Below, in pieces: positions 8,826 through 16,441 of a stretch of DNA of 64,000 nt. The notes beneath the pieces were generated by a model, which did no database searches, was not told where the DNA came from, and saw only the letters and a list, made by a program, of their open reading frames with translations. The DNA comes from Hymenobacter sp. CRA2. GTDB taxonomy: Bacteria > Bacteroidota > Bacteroidia > Cytophagales > Hymenobacteraceae. Both the position numbers and the translations under genes were made by a program. Every line of letters starts with the position of its first letter. Positions within the stretch are counted from its first letter, which is position 1. The stretch is taken from NCBI RefSeq assembly GCF_002007105.1, contig NZ_MVBC01000001.1:682001-746000 (forward strand), read 5' to 3'.

Positions 8826-10649
8826 TTACATGAAATATTTCAGGCGGATAACCTCCTTTTCGGTTAGGTAGCGCCAGTTGCCGCGGGGCAGGTCTTTCTT
8901 CGTCAGGCCAGCGTACTGCACGCGGTCCAGCGTCTTCACCTCGTAGCCCAGGTGCTCGAAGATACGGCGCACGATGCGGTTGCGACCGATGTGAATTTCC
9001 ACACCCACGAAGCGCGGGTTGTCGGCCACTACAGCCACGTCGTCCACTTCAGCTTTGCCGTCTTCCAGCTCCAACCCGGCCGCAATCTGCCCGAGGTGCT
9101 CTTCGGTCAGCGGCTTGTCCAGCTCCACCTGGTACACCTTTTTGTTGCGGTGCGAGGGGTGGCTGAGTTTCTGCGCTACCTCGCCGTCGTTGGTGAAGAG
9201 CAGCAGGCCGGTGGTGTTGCGGTCGAGGCGCCCTACGGGGAAGATGCGCTCCTTCGAGGCGTTGGCCACGAGGTCCATCACGGTCTTGCGGCCTTCCGGG
9301 TCATCGGTGGTGGTGAGGAAGTCCTTGGGCTTGTTCAGCAGCACGTACACCTGCTTCTCACGCTTCAGGTTCGTCTTGCCGTAGTGCACCGTGTCGGAGG
9401 GCTGCACTTTGTAGCCCAGCTCCGTCACTACTTCGCCATTCACCCGGATTTCGCCGGACTCGATCAGCGCATCTGCCTCGCGGCGCGAGCAAACGCCCGC
9501 GTTGGCGATGTAGCGGTTCAGGCGGATCGTGCCGTCGTTTTCCGTTTCCTCCCGGCGACGCTTGTTGCCGCGGGTCTTGTCCTCTTCGTAGTAGCGCAGG
9601 TTGTTGTAGGCCGGGGCTTCGCTCTGCTCCTGGTTCTGGCCGAAGCGCGTATCGCGCGAACCTTTCTTCAGGCCGGGCTTGCTGGTGAAGGTGTCGCGCC
9701 CGGGCTTGCGGCCGAATGCCGGCCGCTCGTCGCGTCCGAAGCGCTCCGGACGACCACCGCGGTCATCGCGGCTGGGCCGTTCACTACGGTCGTTGCCACG
9801 TTCAAAGCGGTTGGCCCCGTAGCGCGGCCGCTCGCCTTCGGCCGGGCGGGCAAAGCGGTTCTCACCGCGCTGGTCGTCGCCTTCGAAGCGGCGCTTGGCG
9901 CGCGTCTCGTCGGAAAAGCTGGTGCGCTGGCCGCGGGGCGGGCGCTGCTCACCGCTGGCATCACGCCCAAAGCCACGCTCGGGGCGGGCTTCGCCCTCGT
10001 TGCCCTCGGAGGGCCGGAAGCTACGGCGCGGGCGCTCCTCCCGGTTATCGTCGAAGCGGCGGGCGGGCCGTTCGCCGCGCTCAAAACGGTTTTCGCCGAA
10101 CTGGCCTCCTTTCGGGCCGCCAAAATTCGGGCGGCTGCCACCGCCGAAGCCTCCACGCTCCCCTCCCCGGTCATTGCTAAAGCTGCGGCGCGGGCGCTCT
10201 TGGTCGTTGCCTTCGGGGCGGCGGCCGTAGCTGGGCCGTTCGCCGCGGTCCGAGCCAAAGCTGCGGCGCGGGGCGCCTTGCTCACCTTCGGGGCGCTCCG
10301 ATTTGCGGAACTCGGGCTTGTTCAGGCGGCCGCGCATGAAGTCGGCCGCGTCGTCGCGCTCCTCCGGCTTCTCAAACGAACGACGGGGACGCTCGGAACG
10401 ACGGTCGTCGCCGTCGTTAAACCGGTTGCCGTAGCTCGGGCGATTGTTGCTGTAGCCACCAGCGCCGGGGCCACCAGCCGGCCGGCCAAACGGCGGCCGC
10501 GACGGGAACTCCCCGCCTTCGCGGCGGTTGCCGCTCGGGCGGCGGTCATCGCCCCCACGAGGCGTGAAAGGTTTGCCGCCGCGTTGCGGGGCCGAGTCGG
10601 GGCGGCCAGGCCGGCGGTTGCCGGGGCCAGAAGAATGCTGCTTACCCAT
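8826..10649 (-). CDS. rluB: 23S rRNA pseudouridine synthase RluB family with long RGG/RE-rich N-terminal extension
   Basis: The C-terminal 234 residues form a standard RsuA/RluB enzyme that isomerises a uridine in rRNA. An S4 RNA-binding domain starts at about 374 (RLNRYIANAGVCSRREAD). The catalytic GRLDRNTTGLLLFTNDG follows, with the Asp near 476. The first ~370 residues are low-complexity, dominated by Arg, Gly, Glu, Asp and Phe (repeats such as ERPRRSFSNDRG), and are surely disordered. Such tails occur in related genomes and probably bind RNA. The start at 10649 begins MGKQHSSGPGNRRPGRP. Long open frames on the opposite strand here come from this composition. Confidence 0.9.
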   Translation of the reverse strand: MGKQHSSGPGNRRPGRPDSAPQRGGKPFTPRGGDDRRPSGNRREGGEFPSRPPFGRPAGGPGAGGYSNNRPSYGNRFNDGDDRRSERPRRSFEKPEERDDAADFMRGRLNKPEFRKSERPEGEQGAPRRSFGSDRGERPSYGRRPEGNDQERPRRSFSNDRGGERGGFGGGSRPNFGGPKGGQFGENRFERGERPARRFDDNREERPRRSFRPSEGNEGEARPERGFGRDASGEQRPPRGQRTSFSDETRAKRRFEGDDQRGENRFARPAEGERPRYGANRFERGNDRSERPSRDDRGGRPERFGRDERPAFGRKPGRDTFTSKPGLKKGSRDTRFGQNQEQSEAPAYNNLRYYEEDKTRGNKRRREETENDGTIRLNRYIANAGVCSRREADALIESGEIRVNGEVVTELGYKVQPSDTVHYGKTNLKREKQVYVLLNKPKDFLTTTDDPEGRKTVMDLVANASKERIFPVGRLDRNTTGLLLFTNDGEVAQKLSHPSHRNKKVYQVELDKPLTEEHLGQIAAGLELEDGKAEVDDVAVVADNPRFVGVEIHIGRNRIVRRIFEHLGYEVKTLDRVQYAGLTKKDLPRGNWRYLTEKEVIRLKYFM

Positions 10650-10764
10650 GGGTATTGTTCAGACGCACGGCATCGCTGCCGGGCAAGTGGAGTAATTCGG
10701 TATGCGGTCCGATGGCAAACGCTGTCGGAATGATTTTGGTGCGCACCAGGCGCCCTGAAAACAG

Positions 10765-10829
10765 CGCCCGGACTCGCGCGAGCGGCGCCCTACCTTAAGG
10801 CAGGTGCACCGACCGCGCGAGTCCGGGCG
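10765..10829 (-). terminator. Long-loop hairpin terminator of the dksA-like gene
   Basis: CGCCCGGACTCGCGCG at 10765-10780 is perfectly complementary to 10814-10829 (16 bp). The 33-nt loop contains a CCTTAAGG palindrome. On the minus strand the stem is followed by GCTGTTTTC. It lies 25 bp after the stop at 10854. Confidence 0.75.
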
Positions 10830-10853
10830 GTTGGCTGCGGCGACGCGGCGCGA

Positions 10854-11237
10854 TTAGTCGCGGCGGGCCATCTTAGCTTCGATGGAATGCTGCGTGTGCG
10901 GTACGGCGCGCAGGCGCTCCTTCGGAATCAGTTTGCCCGTGCCAATGCACACGCCGTAGGTCCCGTTCTTAATGCGGATGAGCGCATTTTCCAGTTGCTG
11001 GATGAACTTCATCTGGCGCGAGGCCAGTTGGTTCAGGCTTTCCTTCTCGGCGGTGTCAGCGCCGTCCTCCAGCACCTTCGAGGGCGAAGCCGTCGTGTCG
11101 GTACCCGAGTCGTTGCGGCGGCTGAGGGTTTCTTTGATAAAAGCTACTTCTTTCCGGGCAGCGGCCAGCTTTTCCTGAATGATGGCTTCAAATTCAGCCA
11201 GCTCTTCCCGGGAGTAGCGCAGGTTTTCTTCACTCAT
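10854..11237 (-). CDS. dksA: DksA/TraR-family RNA polymerase-binding protein without the zinc cysteines
   Basis: DksA-type proteins enter the secondary channel of RNA polymerase and, with ppGpp, adjust initiation at stable-RNA and biosynthetic promoters. The 127-residue product has a helical N-terminal coiled-coil (EFEAIIQEKLAAARKEVAFIKE) and a C-terminal DksA signature (RIKNGTYGVCIGTGKLIPKE, ending HSIEAKMARRD). Only one of the four zinc-finger cysteines remains, as I recall for many Bacteroidota homologues. A TAGCTTTG at 11420-11427 on the minus strand could be its -7 box, giving a leader of about 175 nt. Confidence 0.85.
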   Translation of the reverse strand: MSEENLRYSREELAEFEAIIQEKLAAARKEVAFIKETLSRRNDSGTDTTASPSKVLEDGADTAEKESLNQLASRQMKFIQQLENALIRIKNGTYGVCIGTGKLIPKERLRAVPHTQHSIEAKMARRD

Positions 11238-11419
11238 GGTGGGGGCAGGAAAAAGATGTAATCAGTTGAAGATAAGTGGCTTACCAAGTATGCTTAGCAC
11301 CTGAATAGCCGTTGGCAAGTACAGAGACAAAGTAGCCAGCTCCGATGAGTGCTGTAATCTACAGTGCTTCAACGCCTTATGGATATCCTAAGTACTCAGA
11401 CAGCCCGGTTTTCCGGCCG

Positions 11420-11427
11420 CAAAGCTA
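11420..11427 (-). promoter_or_regulatory. Possible -7 element (TAGCTTTG) for the dksA-like gene
   Basis: The minus strand reads TAGCTTTG, an exact match to the Bacteroidota primary-sigma -7 element TAnnTTTG. No TTG lies at the preferred 19-bp distance, so support is partial. Confidence 0.4.
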
Positions 11428-11468
11428 CGCTTTTGATGGCACTCTAACCACGTTTGTTCATGTAAGGT

Positions 11469-11945
11469 TCAGAAACCCAGCATATGGATGGCCGTTACCG
11501 CAGCTTCCACGCCTTTGTTGCCGTGCTTGCCGCCGGCCCGGTCCCAGGCCTGCGCTTCATCCTCGGTGGTCAGTACCCCGAAGATAACGGGCTTGTTGAA
11601 CTTCAGCCCAACATTCATCAGCCCCTGCGCTACGGCATGAGCAATAAATTCGTCGTGGCGGGTTTCGCCTTTGATGATTACGCCAAGGCAAATCACGGCG
11701 TCGATTTCCTCATGCTGGGCCAGCAGCTGCGCGCCAAGCCCAAGCTCAAAGCTACCGGGTACCGTATTGCGGTAGATGTTCTCCTCTTTGGCACCATGCT
11801 TCAGCAGCGTTTCGTAGGCGCCCTGGCACAGGGTATCGGTGATGGTGCGGTTCCACTCGGCTACCACCAGCCCGAAGCGTTTGTCGCTGATATCGGGAAA
11901 TTGATCGGAGGTATACGAGCTGAGGTTTTTCAGGGATGAGGCCAT
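11469..11945 (-). CDS. ribH: 6,7-dimethyl-8-ribityllumazine synthase
   Basis: RibH condenses 5-amino-6-ribitylamino-uracil with dihydroxybutanone phosphate, the penultimate step of riboflavin synthesis, as an oligomeric shell. The 158-residue product shows the family motifs GLVVAEWNRTITD (substrate loop), PGSFELGLGAQLLA, and GVIIKGETRHDEFIAHAVAQGL with the catalytic His. It ends with the usual helix. No other rib genes are nearby. The gene stands alone between the dksA-like gene and the membrane TPR gene. Confidence 0.95.
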   Translation of the reverse strand: MASSLKNLSSYTSDQFPDISDKRFGLVVAEWNRTITDTLCQGAYETLLKHGAKEENIYRNTVPGSFELGLGAQLLAQHEEIDAVICLGVIIKGETRHDEFIAHAVAQGLMNVGLKFNKPVIFGVLTTEDEAQAWDRAGGKHGNKGVEAAVTAIHMLGF

Positions 11946-12021
11946 GGGGAATTAGGCGGGGTAAAAGTTCAAGCCGCAAATATCAGCTTCTTCGCACAGA
12001 TGCAGCCGGGCCTATAAACAG

Positions 12022-12054
12022 CAGCGCCGCTCCCTTGTTAGGGAAGCAGCGCTG
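12022..12054 (-). terminator. Terminator of the membrane TPR gene
   Basis: CAGCGC-GCT-CCCT pairs with AGGG-AGC-GCGCTG across 12022-12054 (one mismatch, one bulge, 4-5-nt loop). It lies 27 bp beyond the stop at 12081; on the minus strand CTGTTTATAG follows. Confidence 0.55.
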
Positions 12055-12080
12055 ATTAAAAGCCTGGTGTGGCGCTTAGC

Positions 12081-12854
12081 TTACTTACCAGCCATGGCCT
12101 TGTTGCGGGCTTGGTAGATTTTGGCGTCGTTCAGCTCGGCAGCCGTCGGGTAGTCACTGATGATTTTGGCATACGCTTCGGCAGCACCCGTCAGGTCCTT
12201 CTGCATCTCGCGGGCCAAGGCCAGCTTCATGAGGTAGCCAGGCGTGAAGTACTCGTTGGCTTTGTAGTCGGCAGCCTTCTGGTAGTAGTCGGCTGCTTCC
12301 TTATACTTCTTCAGCTCCATGTTGGCGTCGCCGATCAGGGCATAGGCCCGAGCTTGCAGCAACAGGTCGTCGGAGGTAAAGTCTTCGAGGTAGTCGATGG
12401 CCTGATCGTACTTTCCCTCTTTCAGGGCGGCAGCACCAGCGTAGAAGTTAGCCAGGTTACCAGCCTTGGTACCGCTGTACTCGCTGGCAACGTTCTCCAT
12501 ACCGTCGTACTGACCGTCGCCTTTCAGGGCCTTCTTCAGGGAATCGGCTTCCCAGTAGTTCACGGCCTGGAACATGGCTGCCTGCGCCTTGTCGTCTTGC
12601 GACTTGCGCCAAGTGTAGTAGCCGAAGCCCCCGACCACTAGCAGCACGAGTGCAGCCAACAGTCCGAAGACGATGCTCTTGTTGCGACGGACGAACAGCT
12701 CAGAATCCTCCAGCCGCGTAGCCAGAGCGTTGGGGTCTTCCAACAGTGGGTGCACGGCGGGCGCATTCGGGTCCGGCTGACCCTCTACTGGCTGCTGGGG
12801 CGTCTGGTTCTGGCGCGCCTGCGGCGAGTTGCGCGTAAATGGAATCTTCGACAT
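12081..12854 (-). CDS. Membrane-anchored TPR protein (YfgM-like layout), 257 aa
   Basis: The ATG at 12854 gives MSKIPFTRNSPQARQNQ. A Gln/Pro-rich cytoplasmic segment of about 55 residues is followed by one membrane helix at about 59-79 (KSIVFGLLAALVLLVVGGFG) and then periplasmic TPRs (GKYDQAIDYLEDFTSDDLLLQARAYALIGDANMELKKYKEA). This is the architecture of YfgM, an ancillary factor of the SecYEG translocon. The match is by layout, so the assignment is tentative. A terminator lies directly upstream (12868-12893). Confidence 0.7.
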   Translation of the reverse strand: MSKIPFTRNSPQARQNQTPQQPVEGQPDPNAPAVHPLLEDPNALATRLEDSELFVRRNKSIVFGLLAALVLLVVGGFGYYTWRKSQDDKAQAAMFQAVNYWEADSLKKALKGDGQYDGMENVASEYSGTKAGNLANFYAGAAALKEGKYDQAIDYLEDFTSDDLLLQARAYALIGDANMELKKYKEAADYYQKAADYKANEYFTPGYLMKLALAREMQKDLTGAAEAYAKIISDYPTAAELNDAKIYQARNKAMAGK

Positions 12855-12867
12855 GAGAGAAGAAAAG

Positions 12868-12893
12868 GGACGGCCGTACAAGGCCGGCCGTCC
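12868..12893 (-). terminator. Terminator of pdhA
   Basis: GGACGGCCG (12868-12876) pairs with CGGCCGTCC (12885-12893), loop 8 nt. On the minus strand CTTTTCTTCTCTC follows directly, running up to the next gene's ATG at 12854. Confidence 0.65.
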
Positions 12894-12915
12894 GGCTTTA
12901 GCTTAAGCGTTGGGG

Positions 12916-14079
12916 TTACTCGCGGATGTAGGGGTAGTCCGCCTGCACGTACACGTCCTGGAACAGCTCCTCGGCGGGCGGGAACGGCGAGTTCTCCGCA
13001 AATTCCACCGACTCGGCTACCTGTGCCTTGATGCGCTCATCAATGGCCTCCAACTCCTGCTCCGTAGCGAACTGGCGCTCCAGAATCACGGCCCGCACGT
13101 TCTCGATGGTATCGCGCTGGCGGTAGCCTTCTACTTCTTCCTTGGTGCGGTACTTGGCCGGGTCCGACATGGAGTGGCCTTTGTAGCGGTAGGTCTTAAA
13201 CTCGAGGAAGGTCGGGCCTTCACCGGCGCGGGCACGCTCGGCGGCACGGGCCACGGCTTGGTGCACTTCCTCCACCTGCATGGCGTCTACCGGCTCGGAG
13301 GGCATATCGTAAGCCTCGCCGAGGGTATAGAGGTCCGTCACGTTCGACGTACGCTGCACAGAGGTACCCATGGCGTAGCCGTTGTTCTCCACTACGAAGA
13401 TGACAGGCAGCTTCCACAGCATAGCCATGTTGAAGGCTTCGTGCAGGGCACCTTGGCGCACGGCCCCGTCGCCCATGTAGCAGATGCAGAGGTTGCCAGT
13501 CTTGTTGTACTTCTCGGCAAAGGCAATGCCGGCACCCAGCGGTACCTGACCGCCCACGATGCCGTGGCCGCCCATGAAGCCCACGCTCTTGTCGAACATG
13601 TGCATGGAGCCGCCTTTGCCCTTGGAGCAGCCCGTTTCTTTGGCGAAGAGCTCGGCCATAAGGGCGTTGGGCGAAGTGCCGAGTGCCAGCGGGTGGGCGT
13701 GGTCGCGGTAAGCCGTGATGTACTTATCACCTTTGCGCAGCGCCGAGACGGCACCGGCTACGCACGCTTCCTGCCCGATGTAAAGGTGGCAGAAACCGCG
13801 GATCTTCTGCTGGCCGTAGAGCTGACCCGCCTTCTCTTCGAAGCGGCGCATCAGCATCATGCTCTCGTACCAGCGCATGTACGTATCCTTGTCGAATGCC
13901 TGGTTTTGCGCGGCCGGGCTTTTAGCAGCGGCCGCGCCTTGGGGCGTCGGCTGCAGCTCAGAGTCGGGCTGCGGCGGGGTGGGTACCAGCGGCTCCTGTG
14001 CCGACTGCTGGGCCTTGGACTTCGCCTTGCTGGTCGAATTGGATGCCTTCGAGGCAGCCTTTACCTTCGTATCCGCCAT
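12916..14079 (-). CDS. pdhA: Pyruvate dehydrogenase E1 component, alpha subunit
   Basis: PdhA with PdhB binds thiamine diphosphate and decarboxylates pyruvate for the acetyl-CoA-producing complex. The ThDP motif is clear (MGDGAVRQGALHEAFNMA to VENNGYAMGTSV), as are the YIGQEA region and the phosphorylation-loop-like RYKGHSMSDP. The ATG at 14079 gives 387 residues. The first ~60 are an Ala/Ser/Lys/Pro/Gln-rich extension (KAASKASNSTSKAKSKAQ) ahead of the fold, which starts near FDKDTYMRWYESMMLMRRFE. A longer frame to 14343 would run into recF on the other strand. pdhB is not adjacent. Confidence 0.93.
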   Translation of the reverse strand: MADTKVKAASKASNSTSKAKSKAQQSAQEPLVPTPPQPDSELQPTPQGAAAAKSPAAQNQAFDKDTYMRWYESMMLMRRFEEKAGQLYGQQKIRGFCHLYIGQEACVAGAVSALRKGDKYITAYRDHAHPLALGTSPNALMAELFAKETGCSKGKGGSMHMFDKSVGFMGGHGIVGGQVPLGAGIAFAEKYNKTGNLCICYMGDGAVRQGALHEAFNMAMLWKLPVIFVVENNGYAMGTSVQRTSNVTDLYTLGEAYDMPSEPVDAMQVEEVHQAVARAAERARAGEGPTFLEFKTYRYKGHSMSDPAKYRTKEEVEGYRQRDTIENVRAVILERQFATEQELEAIDERIKAQVAESVEFAENSPFPPAEELFQDVYVQADYPYIRE

Positions 14080-14154
14080 TAGTTGCTGTTCTAGTTCGGG
14101 TTTTGGAATGCGAAAGTACGTAAAAGCATTGCAACTCCGAAACCTACGCCTTGC

Positions 14155-15267
14155 ATGACGCTTGACTCGCTGCACCTGCTCTTTTTCAAGAATTACGATG
14201 AAGCCAACTTGGCTCTTTCGCCTCACATCAATTGCTTTATCGGAGAGAATGGCAGCGGCAAGACCAACTTGCTGGACGCTATCCATTACCTGTCGATGAC
14301 CAAGAGCGCCTTCGCGGCTACCGATGCCCAGTGCATCAAGCAAGGCGCCGATTTTTTTGTGGCCAAGGGCCTCTTTTCACTGCCCGACTCCCCCACCCCC
14401 GACACCATTCAGTGCAGCCTGCGGGTAGGCCAGAAGAAGCTCATCACGCACAACAAGCAACCTTACGAGCGTATCTCCGACCACATCGGGCGTTACCCAG
14501 TGGTGCTGATTTCCCCCTACGACACCGACCTCATCCGGCAGGGCAGCGAGGAACGCCGGCGCTACTTCGACAGCCTCATTTCCCAGCTCGACCATTCTTA
14601 CCTAGAGCTACTCATCCAGTACAGCTTCTCGCTCAAGCAACGTAATGCGCTGCTCAAGCAGTTCGCCGAACGGCATACTTTTGACCGCGACTACCTGCAG
14701 ATTCTGAACGAGCAATTGGTAGCGGCAGGTTCCCAGCTCGTGCAGCTACGGCAGCGTTTCCTGGAAGAGTTCATCCCCATCTTTCAGCGCCACTACCTGG
14801 AGCTAGCTGACAGTCGGGAATCGGTGACCCTGGAATACAAGACTCAACTGATTGAGCAGGACTTTGCGGAACTACTGCGCTTGCAGGAGCGAAAGGATAT
14901 CGCGCTGCAACGGACTACTGTTGGGCCGCATAAGGATGACTTCGTCTTCCTCATGAACGATGGGCTGGCAGTTAAGGCTTTCGGCTCGCAGGGGCAGCAA
15001 AAATCGTACGCAATTGCGCTTAAGCTGGCGCAATTTGAGATTCTATCGAACAGTAAAAAGCACAAGCCTCTGCTGCTACTAGATGACATCTTTGACCGCC
15101 TAGACGAGCGTCGTATCAAGCGGCTTCTGCAGCTGGTGGCCAACCACACCTTCGGCCAGGTTTTTCTGACCGATACCCACCTGGAACGTACTGACCAAGC
15201 GTTGGCGGGGCTATCGGAACAGGTGGCCCGGTTTCGGGTAGAAAACGGCACCGTTCGCCCACTTTAA
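14155..15267 (+). CDS. recF: DNA replication and repair protein RecF
   Basis: RecF binds gapped DNA and, with RecO and RecR, loads RecA; it is an SMC-like ABC ATPase. In 370 residues it shows Walker A GENGSGKTN (about 31-38), the signature GSQGQQKSYAIALKLAQ and Walker B PLLLLDDIFDRLDERR. ATG at 14155. It is divergent from pdhA (75 bp between starts) and 83 bp upstream of the DUF721 gene. recF is classically origin-proximal, in line with the parS and DnaA-box findings in this window. Confidence 0.95.
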   Translation: MTLDSLHLLFFKNYDEANLALSPHINCFIGENGSGKTNLLDAIHYLSMTKSAFAATDAQCIKQGADFFVAKGLFSLPDSPTPDTIQCSLRVGQKKLITHNKQPYERISDHIGRYPVVLISPYDTDLIRQGSEERRRYFDSLISQLDHSYLELLIQYSFSLKQRNALLKQFAERHTFDRDYLQILNEQLVAAGSQLVQLRQRFLEEFIPIFQRHYLELADSRESVTLEYKTQLIEQDFAELLRLQERKDIALQRTTVGPHKDDFVFLMNDGLAVKAFGSQGQQKSYAIALKLAQFEILSNSKKHKPLLLLDDIFDRLDERRIKRLLQLVANHTFGQVFLTDTHLERTDQALAGLSEQVARFRVENGTVRPL

Positions 15268-15281
15268 CCGTATAGCTACAG

Positions 15282-15289
15282 TACCTTTG
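15282..15289 (+). promoter_or_regulatory. Possible -7 element (TACCTTTG) before the DUF721 gene
   Basis: TACCTTTG matches TAnnTTTG exactly. It lies 15 bp after the recF stop and 62 bp before the TTG start of the next gene. No convincing -33 TTG was found. Confidence 0.4.
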
Positions 15290-15350
15290 CAGCCCAACTC
15301 AGGCTTTTCCGCCTGGGGCTGGTTTCGCGTATATAGTAGCCATCAACACC

Positions 15351-15668
15351 TTGAAATCCCGCCACAACCCGGAGTTTTCCCGCCAAGCGGATGTTGTCCC
15401 CCTGAAGGATGGCATTCAGGCGTTGCTAAAAGCTTACCGGCTGCAGGGTAAGATGAACGAGGTGTATGTGGTATCGTCTTGGGAACGGATAATGGGCCGG
15501 GCGGTAGCACTCAAAACCCAAGAGGTGTACTTCCGGAACGGGAAGCTCTTTGTCCGCCTCACCTCAGCACCATTAAAGCATGAACTCTTCATGGCCAAAA
15601 CGCGGGTAGCAGAAATCATCAATGCAGAAGTTGGCGAGGAGCTAATCAAGGAGATTGTCTTCTTGTAG
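15351..15668 (+). CDS. DUF721 protein, DciA-like (putative replicative helicase loader)
   Basis: DUF721 includes DciA, the widespread loader of the DnaB helicase in bacteria without DnaC or DnaI. The 105 residues are almost all domain: PLKDGIQALLKAYRLQGKMNE, the core VSSWERIMGRAVALKT and LFVRLTSAPLKHELFMAK. The frame is open back to a stop at 15273-15275 and contains no ATG, so TTG at 15351 is the best start. It follows recF by 83 bp on the same strand. That pairing supports a replication role. Confidence 0.85.
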   Translation: MKSRHNPEFSRQADVVPLKDGIQALLKAYRLQGKMNEVYVVSSWERIMGRAVALKTQEVYFRNGKLFVRLTSAPLKHELFMAKTRVAEIINAEVGEELIKEIVFL

Positions 15669-15690
15669 GGGCAGCATCTTCTTCCTGCTT

Positions 15691-15752
15691 AAAAGCAGTA
15701 CTCCCATTGACAGCTTGGTCTTAGGCCAGCTGTCAATGGGAGTACTGCTTTT
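15691..15752 (+). terminator. Very strong hairpin terminator (25-bp perfect stem)
   Basis: The arms at 15691-15715 and 15728-15752 are perfectly complementary over 25 bp, with a 12-nt loop. The right arm ends in a T-run (CTTTTTGG). It lies 22 bp after the DUF721 stop and ends the recF side of transcription before the parS region. Confidence 0.85.
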
Positions 15753-16043
15753 TGGGGTAGTAGCTGGAATCATACGGGTATTGTTCCTCTCCCCTACCCT
15801 TCCTTGACTCAACAAAGAAGGCAGTAACACAGCTACCGTTCTCTCGCTGTTTCTTACACCCGACCTGGGAAGTAGCGCTCCATAATGAAGGTACTTACAC
15901 AAGGCCCCTCCGCACTGTCTTGTTGTCTGAGTGGCTTTAGAAAGGATCGAGTTGAGCCCGTCTTCCCTCACCTCAGAAAAGTTAGCTCGCCTGATTATTG
16001 TTCAGCTGAACGGATACAGCCGCTGCCTTCCCGTGCTACAAAA
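15753..16043 (+). other. Intergenic stretch without a convincing gene
   Basis: Between the terminator and the parS site I see no supported coding frame. A minus-strand frame covering 15642-15971 runs through the terminator and has no family features. The AT content rises towards 16000. Confidence 0.5.
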
Positions 16044-16059
16044 TGTTCCACGTGAAACA
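16044..16059. promoter_or_regulatory. parS: parS centromere-like site (ParB binding)
   Basis: The 16 bases TGTTCCACGTGAAACA match the conserved bacterial parS consensus (TGTTNCACGTGAAACA) at every position. ParB/Spo0J nucleates here to segregate the origin region. The site is intergenic, 7 bp beyond the stop of the HTH gene. It lies about 25 kb from the DnaA-box clusters at 39.8-41.7 kb. I found no second copy in the window and no parA or parB gene. Confidence 0.85.
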
Positions 16060-16066
16060 TTACTGT

Positions 16067-16441
16067 TCACTTAGGACCGTAGACTTTTAACAGGAGCTCA
16101 TTATAAGCCTCTAGCAGGGCAATATACTTTGCTTGGAGGGCCAGTAAGGCCTTTGTAGGGTCCTGATCTACAGACTGTAACGCATGTTGTCTAACAGGCA
16201 CAGTACCTGTTACAGGCACAGGTGTAAAGTGTAATTGAGACTGTACAGGTGTATCAAAATCATTTGTAAAGTCATGTTGTATCACCTCACCAACACGCTT
16301 AACAAAGCTGTAATCCAAAGTTGTCTCTTTGAATTTACGATAAATGGTAGGACGTGTAATACCCAGCTCCTGCACGAGACGACTAATAGAAATACCACTG
16401 TTTTTAATGGCTTCCTGCAGGATTTCGCCTTGGTGGGTCAT
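16067..16441 (-). CDS. Small helix-turn-helix protein next to parS, 124 aa
   Basis: The N-terminal ~50 residues form a helix-turn-helix (ILQEAIKNSGISISRLVQEL, then GITRPTIYRKFKE). A Pro/Val/Thr-rich linker follows (FTPVPVTGTVPV). The protein ends in a predicted helix with heptad character (LQAKYIALLEAYNELLLKVYG), probably for dimerisation. Base composition is clearly more AT-rich than the neighbours. Upstream and within the gene, GTAAC/GTTAC occurs about eight times in 530 bp and may be its own operator. I do not recognise a specific family. It ends 7 bp from the parS site, which may or may not be functional. Confidence 0.7.
   Translation of the reverse strand: MTHQGEILQEAIKNSGISISRLVQELGITRPTIYRKFKETTLDYSFVKRVGEVIQHDFTNDFDTPVQSQLHFTPVPVTGTVPVRQHALQSVDQDPTKALLALQAKYIALLEAYNELLLKVYGPK

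Noticed and set aside
8952-10733. Long plus-strand Ala/Val-rich frame
   Set aside because: Antisense shadow of the Arg/Gly-rich rluB gene.
15642-15971. Minus-strand frame of 109 codons
   Set aside because: It reads through the 25-bp terminator hairpin and shows no family features.
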